The notes beneath the pieces were generated by a model. The model had not been told where the DNA came from, ran no database searches, and saw only the letters and a program-made list of their open reading frames with translations. 64,000 nt of DNA, from the NCBI GenBank assembly GCA_029204225.1, contig CM055103.1, positions 25,000,656 through 25,064,655 on the forward strand, written 5' to 3'. The stretch is from Diphasiastrum complanatum (Eukaryota; Streptophyta; Lycopodiopsida; Lycopodiales; Lycopodiaceae). The first letter of the stretch is position 1; every line of letters starts with the position of its first letter. The translations under genes and the position numbers were made by a program. This document shows, one piece after another, positions 10,801-23,000 of the stretch.

Positions 10801-11157
10801 CCCTGCTTTTATCTTGATATGTTTAGTTGTTTTCTTACTTTTTCTTCCTTAATTTTCTTTACTGCCTGCTTGCCATTTCAACAATTGTTTGCCGTGTTTT
10901 CTTGTTTCAGAACATCAAGACATCATCATATCAGACATACAATCAGTCTTTCTATGTTAAAACGACAAGAAATCATTCTTTTCAGAACAATTGTCTCACA
11001 AACACCTCAGGTAGAATTTGCCCAACCACTTTTGTACTATGCACGATTCATTTGTGGCCTCCACAAATTCTGTCTCAGAGACAAACTTTTCAGAATTAGC
11101 AAAAAATCCGTTTTCTGCATCAGAGCCTCCCTGACAGAATTTGTAGACAATACATTC
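10801..11157. other. Junction between Ty3 and copia remnants
   Basis: An open but low-complexity, Phe/Ser-rich translation (FLTFSSLIFF and similar) without a domain. It connects the integrase tail to the start of a copia gag and is probably degraded 3' sequence of the Ty3 piece. Confidence 0.4.
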
Positions 11158-12415
11158 ATGGCATCTATAGGAGATTTTCTCTTTGAAGCTAGTGAGAGAC
11201 TAGATACCTCCAACTATTCAGTTTGGAAGGATAGGATAGAATCTTTGTTGGTTCTATATGGTGCAATGAACATAGTAATAGAAATAGAAATTGAACCTGA
11301 AGCTTATGATGAGGCTCAGGGATTCAAGAAGGGAGCAAGGATTGCTCTTCATATCATCAAATTGAGCATCTCCGATGAGATGTTGAGAGAAATAAGTTCA
11401 TGCAACTCAGCCAAGCAGGCTTGGAAAATCCTTAAGAACATTTATGAAGCAAAGATCACATCAAGACTTCTTATTCTTAGAAATTAGATATTTTCTAGTT
11501 TCCAAAGATTTGATGAAAGTGCTTCAAGTTTTGTAATGAGAGTCAAAGATCTTCACAGAGAGATAGCATGCATAGGAGATACTCTAGAGAACAGTCAACT
11601 TGTTCAAGTAGTCCTTAATGGACTTAGAGAAGAGTATGCAAGTGTTGTGCAAACTTATGCTATCAAGGAGGAGCTACCATCTATGGAGGCTCTACATGAT
11701 ATTCTTATTGTTGAAGAATGTAGGCAAAAGAACAAGCTGTCGAAGATCAACACACTTTCAAGGAAGGATGATAGTTATTGCAAAGCTCACTTTGCCAAGA
11801 TCAAGTCAAGAGGGAGAAGCAAGAACAAATTTTCTCAAGCCTTCACCAAGGACAAATAAAAGGACAAAGTAAAGGACAAAGACCAAGGAGGAGTAGAAGA
11901 TGATTCAACTCATTCTTCTATGTTCCAAAAGAAGACTCAAGAAGATCAAGGCAATTTTACCATAGAAGATTCATATGCAACTTGTGAAGAGGCATCTCTC
12001 ATAATGTCTAACTTCTTCTCTTTATCCTTTAATGATGTATCTTGGTATATTAATATTGGTGCTACATCACACATGAGTTGCAGTAGAGATTCTTTTGATT
12101 CTATTGAATCTGTTCTAGATCTTAAAAAAATCAATATACACAACTGTTGGTGATGCAAGCTCAATTGAAGGAGTTGGAATTTCTTTTTTGAATCTTGCAT
12201 CTTCTATGAGTTTATCACTTTCCAAAGTACTTTATGTTTCTAATCTCACAAAGAATGTGATTAGTGTTGGAAAGTTATTTGATGATGGTTTTGAAGTGGA
12301 TTTCAATGTTAATAATTGTTTCATAAAGAAAGGTGATGAGATCCTAGCAAGTGGATCTAGATATGGAGGCATTTTCAAGTTAGATGTGCATGAGAATGCA
12401 AGTACTTGTGATTGA
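11158..12415 (+). pseudogene. Ty1/copia gag-protease remnant 1
   Basis: From ATG at 11158 (MASIGDFLFEASERLDTSN) the frame gives the copia gag core (YSVWKDRIESL, KQAWKILKNIYE). A TAG at 11485 replaces the Glu codon of the usual LRNEIF, and the gag continues to 11859. The protease region follows (WYINIGATSHMSC at about 12043): the catalytic D-S-G is N-I-G, so it is dead. A further frameshift in an A run near 12125 precedes SKVLYVSNLTKNVISVGKL. Integrase, RT and RNase H are missing. It is closely related to copia remnant 2 at 14.1 kb. Confidence 0.85.
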
Positions 12416-12747
12416 GTATGCTATAGTCTATTGTGGTATGTTTGTGATTTGTTTATGGTTAGGATCTAGCTATGGTTGGGTGGTGAATACTTGAGGCCAG
12501 CTTATTATCTATCTTTGTGTTTAAAAGTAGGGACACAAGTGGAGGAGAGATCCTTGGAGGCTTGCAAATCATTACTTGCAGGTGGAGGCATCCTAGCTTG
12601 GAGTTGGGGAGCATCTTGGAGCTTGCAGGTTGCTTGGAGGACGTTGGAGGCTCTACCTTGGATTTGGAGGACTTCCTTGTGAAGAATTGAAAAAGATTAT
12701 CTATGTTAGATATAGGGGTCTTATGTTTTTTATATCAAGCATCTAGG
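12416..12747. other. Spacer between copia remnants
   Basis: G-rich simple-looking sequence with repeated ggagg and cttgcaggt words and no recognisable coding. It lies between the end of copia remnant 1 and the LTR of copia remnant 2. Confidence 0.35.
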
Positions 12748-13371
12748 TGTAGAATGTTGATAGGAACAAATTTGACATAGATGGCAAATTATGCATTTCC
12801 ACTTGTAATGCCACTATTAGAGTAAGAGGCTAAACTCATGCCAATTAGAGCGTAGACAAGTGTAATGCTTTTGTTTGATGAATTCTAAGAGGTCAAATAG
12901 GATTTAGAGGTGGAACCATGTGAGGTCCAATAGGAATTTGAGGTTTGCTTGAATATAGTCCAATAGAATTAAGAGGTGCATGGATCAATGGTCCAATAGG
13001 ATTAAGAGGTGACAAAGTGTGGTCCAATCATAGTTAAGCATAGTGATAGCTCGTGGATCTACTAGTATCATTGTACTCCTCATTTTGGATCTAATTGATT
13101 TGGTGATTGTGTGGATTTTGAGTGTTATTGGATTTCTAGCTTTCTCTCTCTACCCGAGGAGAGCAGCTTGTTTTTACTTAGAAGAATTTTTTAATACTTC
13201 CCACACGTGTGAGTGAGAGTTAGAAGTGATTGAATGCATGTAGTAGTGTGTTTTTGCCATAAAATCAAAGATAGATCTTGAATCTCAATCTAGTTGTGAT
13301 CTTGGTGCATCTACACACCTTAGGAGATCACAAGTACATGTTGTGGACAATCCACACGTGTGAAATCTACA
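12748..13371 (+). repeat. Candidate 5' LTR of copia remnant 2
   Basis: 624 bp starting TGTAGA and ending TCTACA (perfect 6-bp inverted ends). The base after it begins a consensus initiator-Met primer site. The right end is secure because of the adjacent PBS; the left end rests only on the inverted repeat. Confidence 0.6.
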
Positions 13372-13384
13372 TGGTATCAGAGCC
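13372..13384 (+). promoter_or_regulatory. Primer-binding site (initiator tRNA-Met)
   Basis: TGGTATCAGAGCC directly abuts the LTR end. This is the standard plant copia/Ty3 site complementary to the 3' end of initiator tRNA-Met, where minus-strand cDNA synthesis begins. Confidence 0.8.
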
Positions 13385-14128
13385 TACCTAAGATTACCTG
13401 CATTTTGATCCATTTAAGTGAAAACTATCCATCACTCTTGAGTTTAAAATTGTCAAGATCCATTTTCCTAGCTATCTTGTCCAATTTTGGATCAAAAGAA
13501 ATCAAAAGGACATTGATTGGGTCTGACCTGGTACTGTACGAAATCAGGTGCTCAGACATGTGTAAGAAACATCCAATTTCAGTTTGGAAATTCTCTCTCA
13601 TGTTCGATCCATTTATCTTGCTTGATAGCTTGTTTTGAAGTTATTTTTGTCTACTTTCTGATGCAATCAGTTTCATTCCATTTGGTTGAGCCAATCAGAA
13701 GTTATAAGCTTTTGAAGAGGGTTAGGTAGGGCACCTAGACCTGGGTGGACACATTTGGTTTGGTCAAGAGATTGCTTGGTTGATCCAAAATCACAGTTGT
13801 ATGCTTACCAATCTCATCTATATGTGATCTAGACATTTTTTTGAGATCTTAGCCATTTTGTTTCATGCAATATCATTGTATTTGAGTCAAATTTGGTTTC
13901 TTAGTGTACTTCACATGTGCTAAGAGTGTTTGATCCTAACTTTGCCCATACTCCATCATTTGATGTGAAATAGATCTTGTTTTAGAGAGATTTGTGTACC
14001 TAGTGAGAATCAATTCACAAATAGTTGCAAGATCTTTCATAGTAGGAGATAGTACTCTATTATTGGATCCTATTGAGAGTGTGTAGCAACATTTATTGTT
14101 CATCATTTGAGTTTTCTTCACTTCAAAT
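13385..14128 (+). other. Untranslated leader of copia remnant 2
   Basis: The space between the PBS and the gag start codon. No conserved coding is seen in any frame. Confidence 0.5.
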
Positions 14129-15838
14129 GTCTTCAATGGGTTCATCCTTGTTGGAACCAAGCGAAAGATTGTCCACTTCAAACTATTCAATTTGAAAAAT
14201 GAGGATGGAGTCCATCGTGATCCTTCAAGACGTGATGGACATAGTTCTTGGCCTTGAAGAAGAACCAAAAGTTCTTCAAGAGGTTCAAAAATACAAAAAG
14301 AGAGCTAGGATGGCTCTCCACTACATTAAGATGACTGTCTCTAATGAGATATTGAGGGAGATAGGTACTTGTACAACAGCCAAAGAAGCTTGGGATTGTC
14401 TCAAGACTATCTATGAGGCTAAGAATCCCTCTAGGCTTCTCACTCTTAGGAATGAAATCTTTCAAAGTAGCCAAAAGAGTGATGAGAGTGCATCTAGTTA
14501 TGTTTTGAGAGTAAAAGATATTCATAGAGAACTTGCTTGTATTGGTGATTCCATCAATCAAGATGAGCTAGTTCAAGTCATTCTCAATGGCTTGAGAAGT
14601 GAATTTGATAACCTTGTCCAATCCTATGTCATTAAGGAGGAGCTACCAAGTTTGGAGGCTCTCCAAAGTGTGCTAATTTCAGAAGAATCAAGACAAGAGT
14701 ACAAGCTCTTGAGGATGGACAAGCTCTCTCTCACTCATAATGATGGCAAAGCTCTCTTTGCCAAGGATAAGCACAAAGGGAGGAGCAAGAACCAACATCA
14801 ACAATCCTCAAGCAAGGACAAAGTCAAATCCAAAGACAAAAATGAGGAGGAAGATGATTCCTCTAATGCTTCATCATCCAAGCTCAAGAAGAAGAAGATC
14901 AAGTGCTTTTATTGTGGCAAGAAAGGCCATTATGCCACCAATTGCTTCAAGAAGAAAAATCAACTCAAGCAAGCCAACATTACCAATGAGAAGGAAGACA
15001 CTATTGCAAGTGATGGAGAGGGATCTCTTATGGTCTCTAGTTTCTCATCTACTCCTTTCAAGAAGGACGGCCTATGGTATATTGATAGTGGAGCCTCTTC
15101 ACATGTGTAGCTCCAAGGACTCTTTCTCTTCTATTGCACCTTATGATGGAGTCAGGAAATCAATATACACTACAAATGATTTTGAATGTCCTATTGAAGG
15201 CATAGGGAACATTTCTCTCTCTAAAGTTCTTTATGTACCTAAGCTTACTAAGAATCTTATTAGTGTTGGCCAATTGCTTGATAATGGCCTTGATGTAAAA
15301 TTCAATGTTGATACTTGCACTATCAAGAAGAATGATGAGATACTTGCATTAGGATCTAGATTTGGAGGCATCTATAAACTAGATCCAAATGAGTATTTGA
15401 ATGCTTGTAATGTTGCTCTTGTGAACAAGCTCTCTATGGAGGAACTATGACATAGGAGGTTGGGACATCCCAACTACAAATCCATGCTCTCTATGATCAA
15501 AGAGGCCAAAGCTATTGGCTTGCCAAAGTCATTCTCCAAGAAGATCAAGCCTTGTGAGGCTTGTGCTATTGCTAAATCTCACAAAAAGCCATTTACAAGA
15601 TCTTCTTTCAAAAGCAAGCATCCTTTGGAGTTAATCCACTCGGATGTGCATTTCTCATCAACTACAAGCAAGGGATGAGCCACTTGTTTTGTTACTTTCA
15701 TTGATGATTTCACAAGGTTCACTTGGATATATCTTCTGCTTCTAAATCTATGGTGTTTGATAATTTCCTTATTTTCAAAGCTTATGTAGAGAAGCAATTC
15801 TCATTCAAGATTAAAGCTCTTAGAAGTGATGGAGGTGA
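14129..15838 (+). pseudogene. Ty1/copia gag-protease-integrase remnant 2
   Basis: Starts MSSMGSSLLEPSERLSTSN at 14129, with a TGA soon after (14189). The gag core runs from 14199 (EAWDCLKTIYEAK), followed by a canonical zinc knuckle CFYCGKKGHYATNC (about 14911) and the protease site WYIDSGASSH with D-S-G intact. A one-base loss at about 15100 shifts the frame; the protein continues in the next frame (SKVLYVPKLTKNLISVGQL). After a stop at 15448 come the integrase zinc region (HRRLGHPNYKSM, CEACAIAKSHKK) and the start of the integrase core (FIDDFTRFTWIYLL), broken by a stop and frameshift. It ends at about 15838 after LRSDGGE. The rest of pol and the 3' LTR are absent. Confidence 0.88.
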
Positions 15839-16830
15839 GATCCATTGCTCTTGCTAAAATCATAGTGCATTGTTTCTAGATCAAGATCTAGCATATAGAA
15901 CTTGATAGATCTTTGGATTTAGCAATCAATAACTCTTGTAGATTGATTTGTACAATCAATCATTGTCCTTTTTTTCAAAAAATCAACATGCAGGAGATAG
16001 AGAAGTTGTGAAAGAAGTGGTAGGCATAGTGGTAGTGCAGGTACAACGGCGGTGCTACTGGATGGAGGATTAAAGGTGGAGGAGGTGGTGTCGTGCATAC
16101 GTTTTTTTGCGCATACGTTTGGCGAATGGTGAATTAGTGGGAAGGATGGAAGGTCGATGGCTGGTGGATGGTATGGTTGTGGTAAGGACTAGGGAACGAT
16201 GGAATTTCCAAACCTTCTGTTCGATGAGGGTGCCTATCAAGGCGGACAAAAGGGGCCTATCCGACGACGAATTTTTGGCGTGCGTTGGGCTTGATGGCCC
16301 TCTTCAACTCAGAAATGTTAAAGTCATGCCAGTCATAGGGCACAACCTTATTGGCTAGAAAGTCCTTGTGGAATTCCACAAGTTTGTGTAGGAGGAGAGA
16401 AGGTATGCGATCCTTTCGCAAACTGCCAATGGGTAAAAAGTTTCTTAGGAGTTGTGCGGTGGCTTGAAGGACTGGATCAGTGATGGCCTTGCTCAGATAC
16501 CCGTCATTCGTATGAATTAGGGGCATTGTCAGGGTTGTTGGAAGATGCCATGTTTGTGAGTGGGTTCGGGTAAGATTAGGTGGAGAAAGAGGGCTAAAGG
16601 ACGGAAAAGATGAAAAATAGCAAAACGGTGGATATCGGATGAATGGGGGTGGAACAAAGTGGTATGGGATTAAATATAGTGATAGAAGGTGATGAGAATG
16701 TTGTGTGTAAAATTTGGAAGCATTTGGAGACAGTTGAAAATTTTGATGAAATTTTGGCAAGAGCTTCGTTAGGTAAAGTGAAAAATGACTCGAATTTCCT
16801 ACTTATATAGAGGGAAATTAGACTAGTGCA
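15839..16830. other. No recognisable gene
   Basis: A 167-codon frame on the minus strand (16257-16760) and an 83-codon frame on the plus strand (16107-16358) overlap. Neither resembles a known family: the minus one is rich in Phe, Pro, Ser and Tyr at its start. They may be part of the 3' region of the minus-strand Tat-like element at 17.45-19.5 kb. Confidence 0.35.
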
Positions 16831-17452
16831 TATTAGGAGAAGTTCACTTTCCACAAGTCAGTTCCACACCAAATTGTGCAGGGACCTTCTTCATGATTTT
16901 CTAAGACCCCATAGAAGTTGGCGAGAGTTCAGAAGCTGTTTTGCTTGCCATGCGAGGGTTCTCAAGGTCATGAGAGAGTTGAACTCTCACAGGAAGGGAA
17001 CTCTTGCCAAACTTGCTCCTGTTATTAGCTTTTCAAGATCTAACCTTATAGGCAGGTCACTTTGACTACTCTGATTCCATTTATGCAGCTTGCGAAAATT
17101 GGTATAATGATCTTGATGGCATGAGAAGGTTCTGAAATTTTTGGTTAGCTGAACTCTCGCACAGACCATTTTTAATTATTGTTAACAAGTAGCTCTCGCA
17201 GAGAATTCTGTACGTACATCTAGGTCAGATCTGACTATAGTGAGTTTTGCTAGAGTTCTCATGAAGATTTGTTAGTTGATCCATCAGTTTGTCTGATATG
17301 CATTATCATAGGATATTTGTTGACAGATGGTATTCTGCTATTTTTTGTATCCCATCTAGATCTTGCTATAATGATCGTTTGTAGTGTAGGATCTTATCGG
17401 TAAGTGATCTACATGTCATTATCAAGCTTGATTTGTGCTGCTGTGGTGGCCG
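16831..17452 (-). repeat. Non-coding 3' region with CTCTCGCAG-type repeats
   Basis: Contains several copies of a short word (CTCTCGCAG / CTGCGAGAG and one-base variants) in both orientations, for example near 16920, 16980, 17155 and 17193. The same word, and even the longer phrase cgcagagaattctgta, recurs in the leader of the plus-strand element at 20.57-21.36 kb. This links the two as one family. Confidence 0.55.
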
Positions 17453-19510
17453 CTACTTATGCAACCGGCTATCATTGATGGGTGTATAAAACGATGTCCC
17501 ATCAAGATGTTGAAGATTCACAGCTCCATGACTGAGGATTTCCTTGATTCGATACATGCCTTTGCCTATGAACTTCAATTTTCCCTTGATCGCCTTGGTC
17601 TTGTACATTAGGACTAGATATTCAGCACAAAGATTTTTCCTGTGTAATCGATGATCATGCCATGCCTTGCAACGTGCTTTTTCAACTGCCAATACATGCA
17701 TAGCCAATAGGTGTATTTCGCAAAGTTTATGTAGAGCAAAATGGTGGAGTTGTAGAGATTTGGACTCATCAAGATGTTGTATGGTTGCAAACCTTAGTGA
17801 TGGTACCAAAAACTCCACTAACATTACTACATCTTGACCATAAACCAATTGAAATGGTGTCTGATCAGTGCTTCCCTTGTATGTTGTCTTGAATTCCCAC
17901 AGAGTAGCATGTAACATATGTTTCCAATCAGATATGTTAGCTTCGACTGTTTTCGTGATAACACCACAGAAGATCTTGTTGGATGATTATGCCTGCCCAT
18001 TACCTCGAGGATAATATGGCGTGCTAAATCGATGGATCGCGAAGAAATCTTCCAATAGAACCTTGATGGTTTCATTGACAAAATGACTTTTGTGATCATT
18101 GACTACCTCAATTCGGCATATGAAGTGCACAATGATATGTTCATATAGAAATTTGGCAATACTCCTAGCATTAGCCACTCGTACTACCTTGGCTTCTACC
18201 TATTTGGTTAGATAATTCGTATCCATGATAATATATTGAGCTTGTGAGCTTTTCATTGTTGGGTGGATGGGATCAATATAGTCCAGTCCCCAATTCTCAA
18301 ATGGTGCTTGAGCCATGACTAGATGTAACACATCATAATTAAGCCTAGCAGGCCTCCTGGATCATTGACACAAATCACATTTTCTTAAGTATTCTTCCAT
18401 ATCCTTATAGATTGTCGGCCACTAGCATCCTGATTGCGAAATCTTGGGAACTGTAATGTCATATGCAAAATGACCACACTCATGTTTTTATGTGACAACA
18501 ATATTATTTGGGTGGTTTCATGTGGAATAACACACATTCTAAGGATGTTGTCTGATCCTCGACAATATAAGTGGCTGGCAACTAGCTGGTAAGGTCAGGC
18601 TCTAAGTATCAACAACTTCCTTTGTTCCGCCTTCAGTAAAGACTTGTCTGGTTGGCCCCCCATTGAATATTCAACTATATCTGGTACCATATCAATGTAA
18701 AATAAAGCAACATCTGGTACTATAAAATAAAGCAACATCTGGTAGCTCATCATCAAGTTGGAGTGTTGTTCCCTTCCCTTTGATTCGTGACACATGATTT
18801 GCCATGTAATGTTGCTTTCCCTTGTGCACCACTATCCTAAAAGCAGATAGAAGTAACCACTATGTGATCCGTCCTGTGTTGCAAGTTTTTTTTACTAGGT
18901 ACAACAAGAGTTGATGGTCCATATTAAAGGCAAAGTGAGTGGTCATCAAATAATGTCGAAATTTTTTTACCGCAAAAATCATCGCCAGTGCTTGTTGCTC
19001 TGTGGTGAAATAATTCATTTCTAATTCACTTAGTTGTCAACTGGCAAGTTGGATTGGAAAATCCTTTTTGCATTCTCTTGGTTGGGTCAAGATAGCTCCA
19101 ACCCCATACTTCAATGCATCCGTATGCACATGGAACTCGAATGTCCAATTGGGAGGTCGTAAGATTGGCGTTGAGACCAATGTGTCTTTAAGTTTCTAGA
19201 ATGTCTGTAAGGCTTGTTCTAGCTAGATGGATTTTAAAGAATCTAGCACCTTTTATTTGCCCCTTTTGTCAACAAGACTGGCTGCATCCTTGTTGACCTT
19301 CTTAATGTAAGATTGGTCAACTAGTTTGATAGCAAATTTTACTGGCTTCAGTCCTTGTAAATCCCATTTATGATATAGGGTAGTGGAGATCAAGTTGACA
19401 CCAGATCCCCCATCTACCATTGTTGCTTCATCCTCGTATAGCTTGTGCTTGATTGGCAGGGTGAAGTTGTGTTGGTCACTTTTTCACACTACTCCAATAT
19501 TGAGGACATT
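17453..19510 (-). pseudogene. Ty3/Tat-like pol remnant (protease, RNase H, integrase)
   Basis: Read on the minus strand from high to low coordinates: a protease piece at about 19480-19330 (VDGGSGVNLISTTLYHKW); an RNase H at about 19190-18890 (FHVHTDALKYGVGAILTQP, ALAMIFAVKKFRHYL); the integrase core from 18178 (ANARSIAKFLYEH, VVNDHKSHF, YYPRGNGQA); and the C-terminal region to 17453 (FQLVYGQDVVMLVEF). The catalytic Glu codon after GNGQA has become TAA. Between protease and RNase H almost all reverse transcriptase is missing. Several other stops occur. The family matches the integrase piece at 10.06 kb and the plus-strand gag-protease at 21.6-23.9 kb. Confidence 0.82.
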
Positions 19511-19707
19511 GCTTGTTCCCTCATAACCAGCACAACACAATGGTTCTTTTGATGCTGGTACAGGTTTCGAGTGTTGTGGGTATTTCCGTGTATATAAATA
19601 AAGTAGTCGAAATAAGTTGCGAGGGTCGTGACTTCCTGCACGTATAAGCTCATAGCCCAATGAGCGCTTGTAAATCATTTATTTTTGAATAAACTCAAAT
19701 TTGGGGC

Positions 19708-20251
19708 ATGTAATTAAAATAATATTAGAAGGCCAAAGACGTTAATTTAAGTTCCTAAGTTTTGTAATTAGTCAGTAGTCAAAGTGGTGGTAGGTGGGGT
19801 GTGCTTCTTTGTGCACCATAGATTAGTTTGTGTTTCTTTTGAATGGTTAGAATTTCAATCCTACCTTATTGCAAGTAGCCAATAGGAAGCAAGGGACAAG
19901 GGCCACCCCAAAGATAAAAAGGCACCTCTTATGTGTTTATGCTCTTGTCTTTTGTTTATGTTGTTATTTGCTTTCCAGTTTGCATTGTTGTTGGTTTAGC
20001 ATTCTTAAAGCTTCTCCTTTAGCATAAGATGTTGAGCACATGGGCTACCTCCCTCTAACTCTCTCTCTCATCTCCGTTCACCTACTCTCATGATGAATGT
20101 ATGTGATTGTGTTAGTGGAAGTTAGAGTTGAAGTGGGTTAGAGTTAGTGTAGAGTTAGAAAAGCATCTAAACTAGTTAGGTTCCTATCCAAGTGTTCTAA
20201 CCATTTTGACAGGTGGAGGGATGCTCACCATAGGACTACCTACACCCTACA
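19708..20251 (+). repeat. Candidate 5' LTR of Tat-like element
   Basis: About 544 bp from TGTAATTAAA to ACCCTACA, ending one base before a tRNA-Asp-type primer site. The right boundary is well supported by the PBS. The left boundary rests on short TGTA/TACA ends and is tentative. Confidence 0.5.
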
Positions 20252-20252
20252 G

Positions 20253-20270
20253 TGGTGCCGTTGCCAGGAA
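20253..20270 (+). promoter_or_regulatory. Primer-binding site (tRNA-Asp type)
   Basis: TGGTGCCGTTGCCAGGAA matches, with a few substitutions, the TGGCGCCGTTGCCGGGGA site complementary to the 3' end of plant tRNA-Asp, used by Athila/Tat-lineage Ty3 elements. It agrees with the integrase and RNase H type of this family. Confidence 0.75.
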
Positions 20271-21666
20271 TAAACCATCTCTAACTAGTTCTAATTGTCT
20301 TTTTAGTTGTTTTGCCATTTTTAGTGTGTTTAGGTGGATTCGGGGGTAGTTTAGACTTGTTTTGTTTGTTTTCTTGTGATTGGACTGTTGTAAGCTAGTG
20401 GAGGAGGTGTGGAGTGGTAGTGGAGACCTAAAGCAGACTCTTAAGGGACAGCCCATCACAAAAACCAAAAAACACTCAAATTTGCATTTTGAAGGGAAAA
20501 AGCGAGCCAAAATCCCATCAAATTTTGTTTTTTTTTTCAAAAACAGTAAAAAGTAACCTTCTCTTGACTGGCAACAGTTCCAGGACATAGTTCCAAACCT
20601 GCATAGAAGCCTGCGAGAGTTACTTCCCAATCGATTTAAAAAATTCAGAGAAAAACCCAAAAAAAATTCAAAACTCCCTTGTAAAAATAAAAAAATTTCA
20701 AAACTGCAAAGTAATCTTCGCAGAGACACGTGAACCTGCTTTTCACTGAGATAAGCACACAAAGAAGTCTGCGAGAGATAGTTTGAAGTTCAACCCCCTC
20801 TACGAGAGTTCTCAAGATTTAGAAAGGTGAAAAACAAAGGCAAAACTCTCGTAGACAACAAAATTTCAATTTCTTGTGGTAACTAACCTTCGCAGAGAAT
20901 TCTGTAGCTCCATCATACTAAGATGGATACACAGAAGAGCCTACGAGAGTTCATCTTATTCCAATGAGTTGAAAAGTGGGTTAAGTGCATAAAAATTGAG
21001 AAAATCATCAGATCCAGAGAACCCTCACAGAAGTAACTCTCGCATACCATTCCATTGTTTCCAAAATGTCATTTTACATCAGTGATGAAGCCTGCGAGAA
21101 TTTTTTTGAAGTATTGATTGATCTATAAGCCAGAAAGTGGTTTTGACCCCTCGTAGAAATCACTAACTTTAAGATCTGTAAGAAAGAATTCTCACCACTT
21201 TAGATAGAGCTAGATCCACAATAGATCCAGCTCTCGAGAGGCCTGCGAGAGTTACTTCCCAATAGATCTTGAATTAATTTAAGTTTTTGACTACAAAACT
21301 ATAAAAAGAACTCTCGCATAGCCAACCCTTGCATTGAGTAACTCTCGTAGATAAGATCAATAGAAAGATCTGCCTCAAATCCAGCTAATGTGAAAATCTT
21401 AGACCAATTAGAGAAAGGAGCAGAGAGATATCAAGGAAAAACCACCGAAAATGGGCTAAAATCACAATATTAGCCATTGAAACTGATTAGATCCTCACAG
21501 GTCCAGACTACTTTTCACAAATCCATCAAGATCCAGCTACCCTGGGCTTCTCCAATGAATGAATCTGAGATCCGGACGATCAGTACCAATTAGAGCGGGA
21601 AATCATTCACCAAACCTTCCAAGAGTTGCAGCAACGTGAATTGAACTAGAAGCAGGACCATTAGCA
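20271..21666 (+). other. Long untranslated leader with dispersed CTGCGAGAG words
   Basis: 1.4 kb between PBS and gag start. It contains about a dozen copies of the word CTGCGAGAG, its complement CTCTCGCAG and close variants, spread from about 20608 to 21350 and alternating in orientation. Two copies share a longer form, GCCTGCGAGAGTTACTTCCC (about 20607 and 21241). No coding conservation is visible. Confidence 0.6.
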
Positions 21667-22330
21667 ATGGAACCAATGGGTCAACCTGTACCTATCGTAC
21701 CCTTGCAAGCAGATTGGAGGACACCACATCTAGAAATGCCAAATTATGATGGATCAACATATCCGATCAGGTTCCTCCAGATCTACGAACAAGCATGCGA
21801 GATCTATGGTGAACAGACTCCGGTGGAAACATTGAAGTTGTTTCCCATATCACTAGTTACTGCAGCACAAGACTGGTTCTTCAACCTATCGGCTGAAGAA
21901 AAACCCACTTGGGAAGGAGTTAAAGCGGCTCTCATCACACGCTTTAAACCAAGAAAGTTCTTGAAAAATCAGTTTCTCCTGTCGAGCAAAGTCACGATGG
22001 GAAAGAGAGAAAGGGTCCGAGATTACATCAAACGGGTCAAACATCTAAAATCCGAATGCACCACAACTTTGACTCTCTCATGCGGTAATTATGTGGTTTC
22101 TTGCGAAGTTACTATGAAGTATCAAAAAAGAGCTCAAACGCCGGGAGCAGTACACCATGTTGCAAGAAGCCATGGAAGATGCCATCAAGGAAGAGGACGA
22201 AGGCTTGAAAGATGATTCCTATTCAACAGCTTATATCCGACTCCATCGGTAGCATCAACCCCCACTGCTTCAAATATCTCAACATATCTGTTGATGGAAC
22301 AAATGACGAAAGTGCACAAACAGCAGATGG
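21667..22330 (+). pseudogene. Ty3/Tat-like gag (capsid region)
   Basis: From ATG at 21667 the protein reads MEPMGQPVPIVPLQADWRTP, then a retrotransposon gag core: IRFLQIYEQACEIYGEQ, LVTAAQDWFFNLS, RERVRDYIKRV. Gag forms the virus-like particle. The frame breaks near 22090 and the rest of the capsid is out of frame (second frame to about 22330). It lies downstream of a matching LTR, PBS and leader, so this is a genuine 5' half of an element. Confidence 0.8.
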
Positions 22331-22779
22331 AGCAATTAACGACCTAGTTTGATCAAAAATTGAAGACCTTACAAGGAGCTGTAGCATCATCTTCTAATGC
22401 ACCAGCAATAGTATCTACAAAGAGAAAATGTATGGTGTCCAGTTTGTACCTAGAACCATACAGCCAACGAGTGTGCAATTCTGAAACAAAATCTCAAACT
22501 GACACAACAGTATTGCCATCTGTGCAATGCAACATCGCACGAAACGATGTTCTGCCCATTCAACCCCAGGATCATACAGCAAAAGAGGAATCATTATTAG
22601 ACCTCTTCTCCTTATCACCAAAGGACATCGAATGCGGCACCACGATATGGAATGCCAATGAATCAACAACGCATGGCTTTACCAGCACCACCAAGGCCAG
22701 CTAACAATCAAGTGGCCCATGTCAACCTGACAGCAGCAGATCACGAGGCACCACCTCAGCCTAAGCAACAGCAGTGTTA

Positions 22780-23000
22780 CAGTCCGAATGAGCCATATGT
22801 TGATCCGGCTATCAACTAGTATTTTGCGACCTACGCTGCCCAACCTCAACGTCAAGGTGAGAGAATCTACGACTGCTATGAATGCGATGAAGGGCACAGA
22901 ATTGCTGAATGTCCTCATAAGGGCATATTTACACCTTTTTGCTGAGAATGCGATTACGAACACTGTTACAAGAATTGCCCATTATGACCTGGACAAGTGC
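22780..23000 (+). pseudogene. Tat-like gag zinc knuckles
   Basis: Homologous to 2395-2652: CYECDEGHRIAEC followed by a second knuckle (ECDYEHCYKNC) whose first Cys is followed by a TGA. Spacing is again C-X2-C-X3-H-X4-C. The stop and the loss of flanking residues show decay. Confidence 0.7.

Noticed and set aside
16257-16760. A 167-codon minus-strand frame
   Set aside because: Composition is odd (Phe, Pro, Ser, Tyr rich), there is no recognisable domain, and it overlaps another frame; no support as a gene.
20571-21360. CRISPR-like array because of repeated short words
   Set aside because: Repeats are only about 9 bases, irregularly spaced and in both orientations; this is plant retroelement leader, not a CRISPR array.
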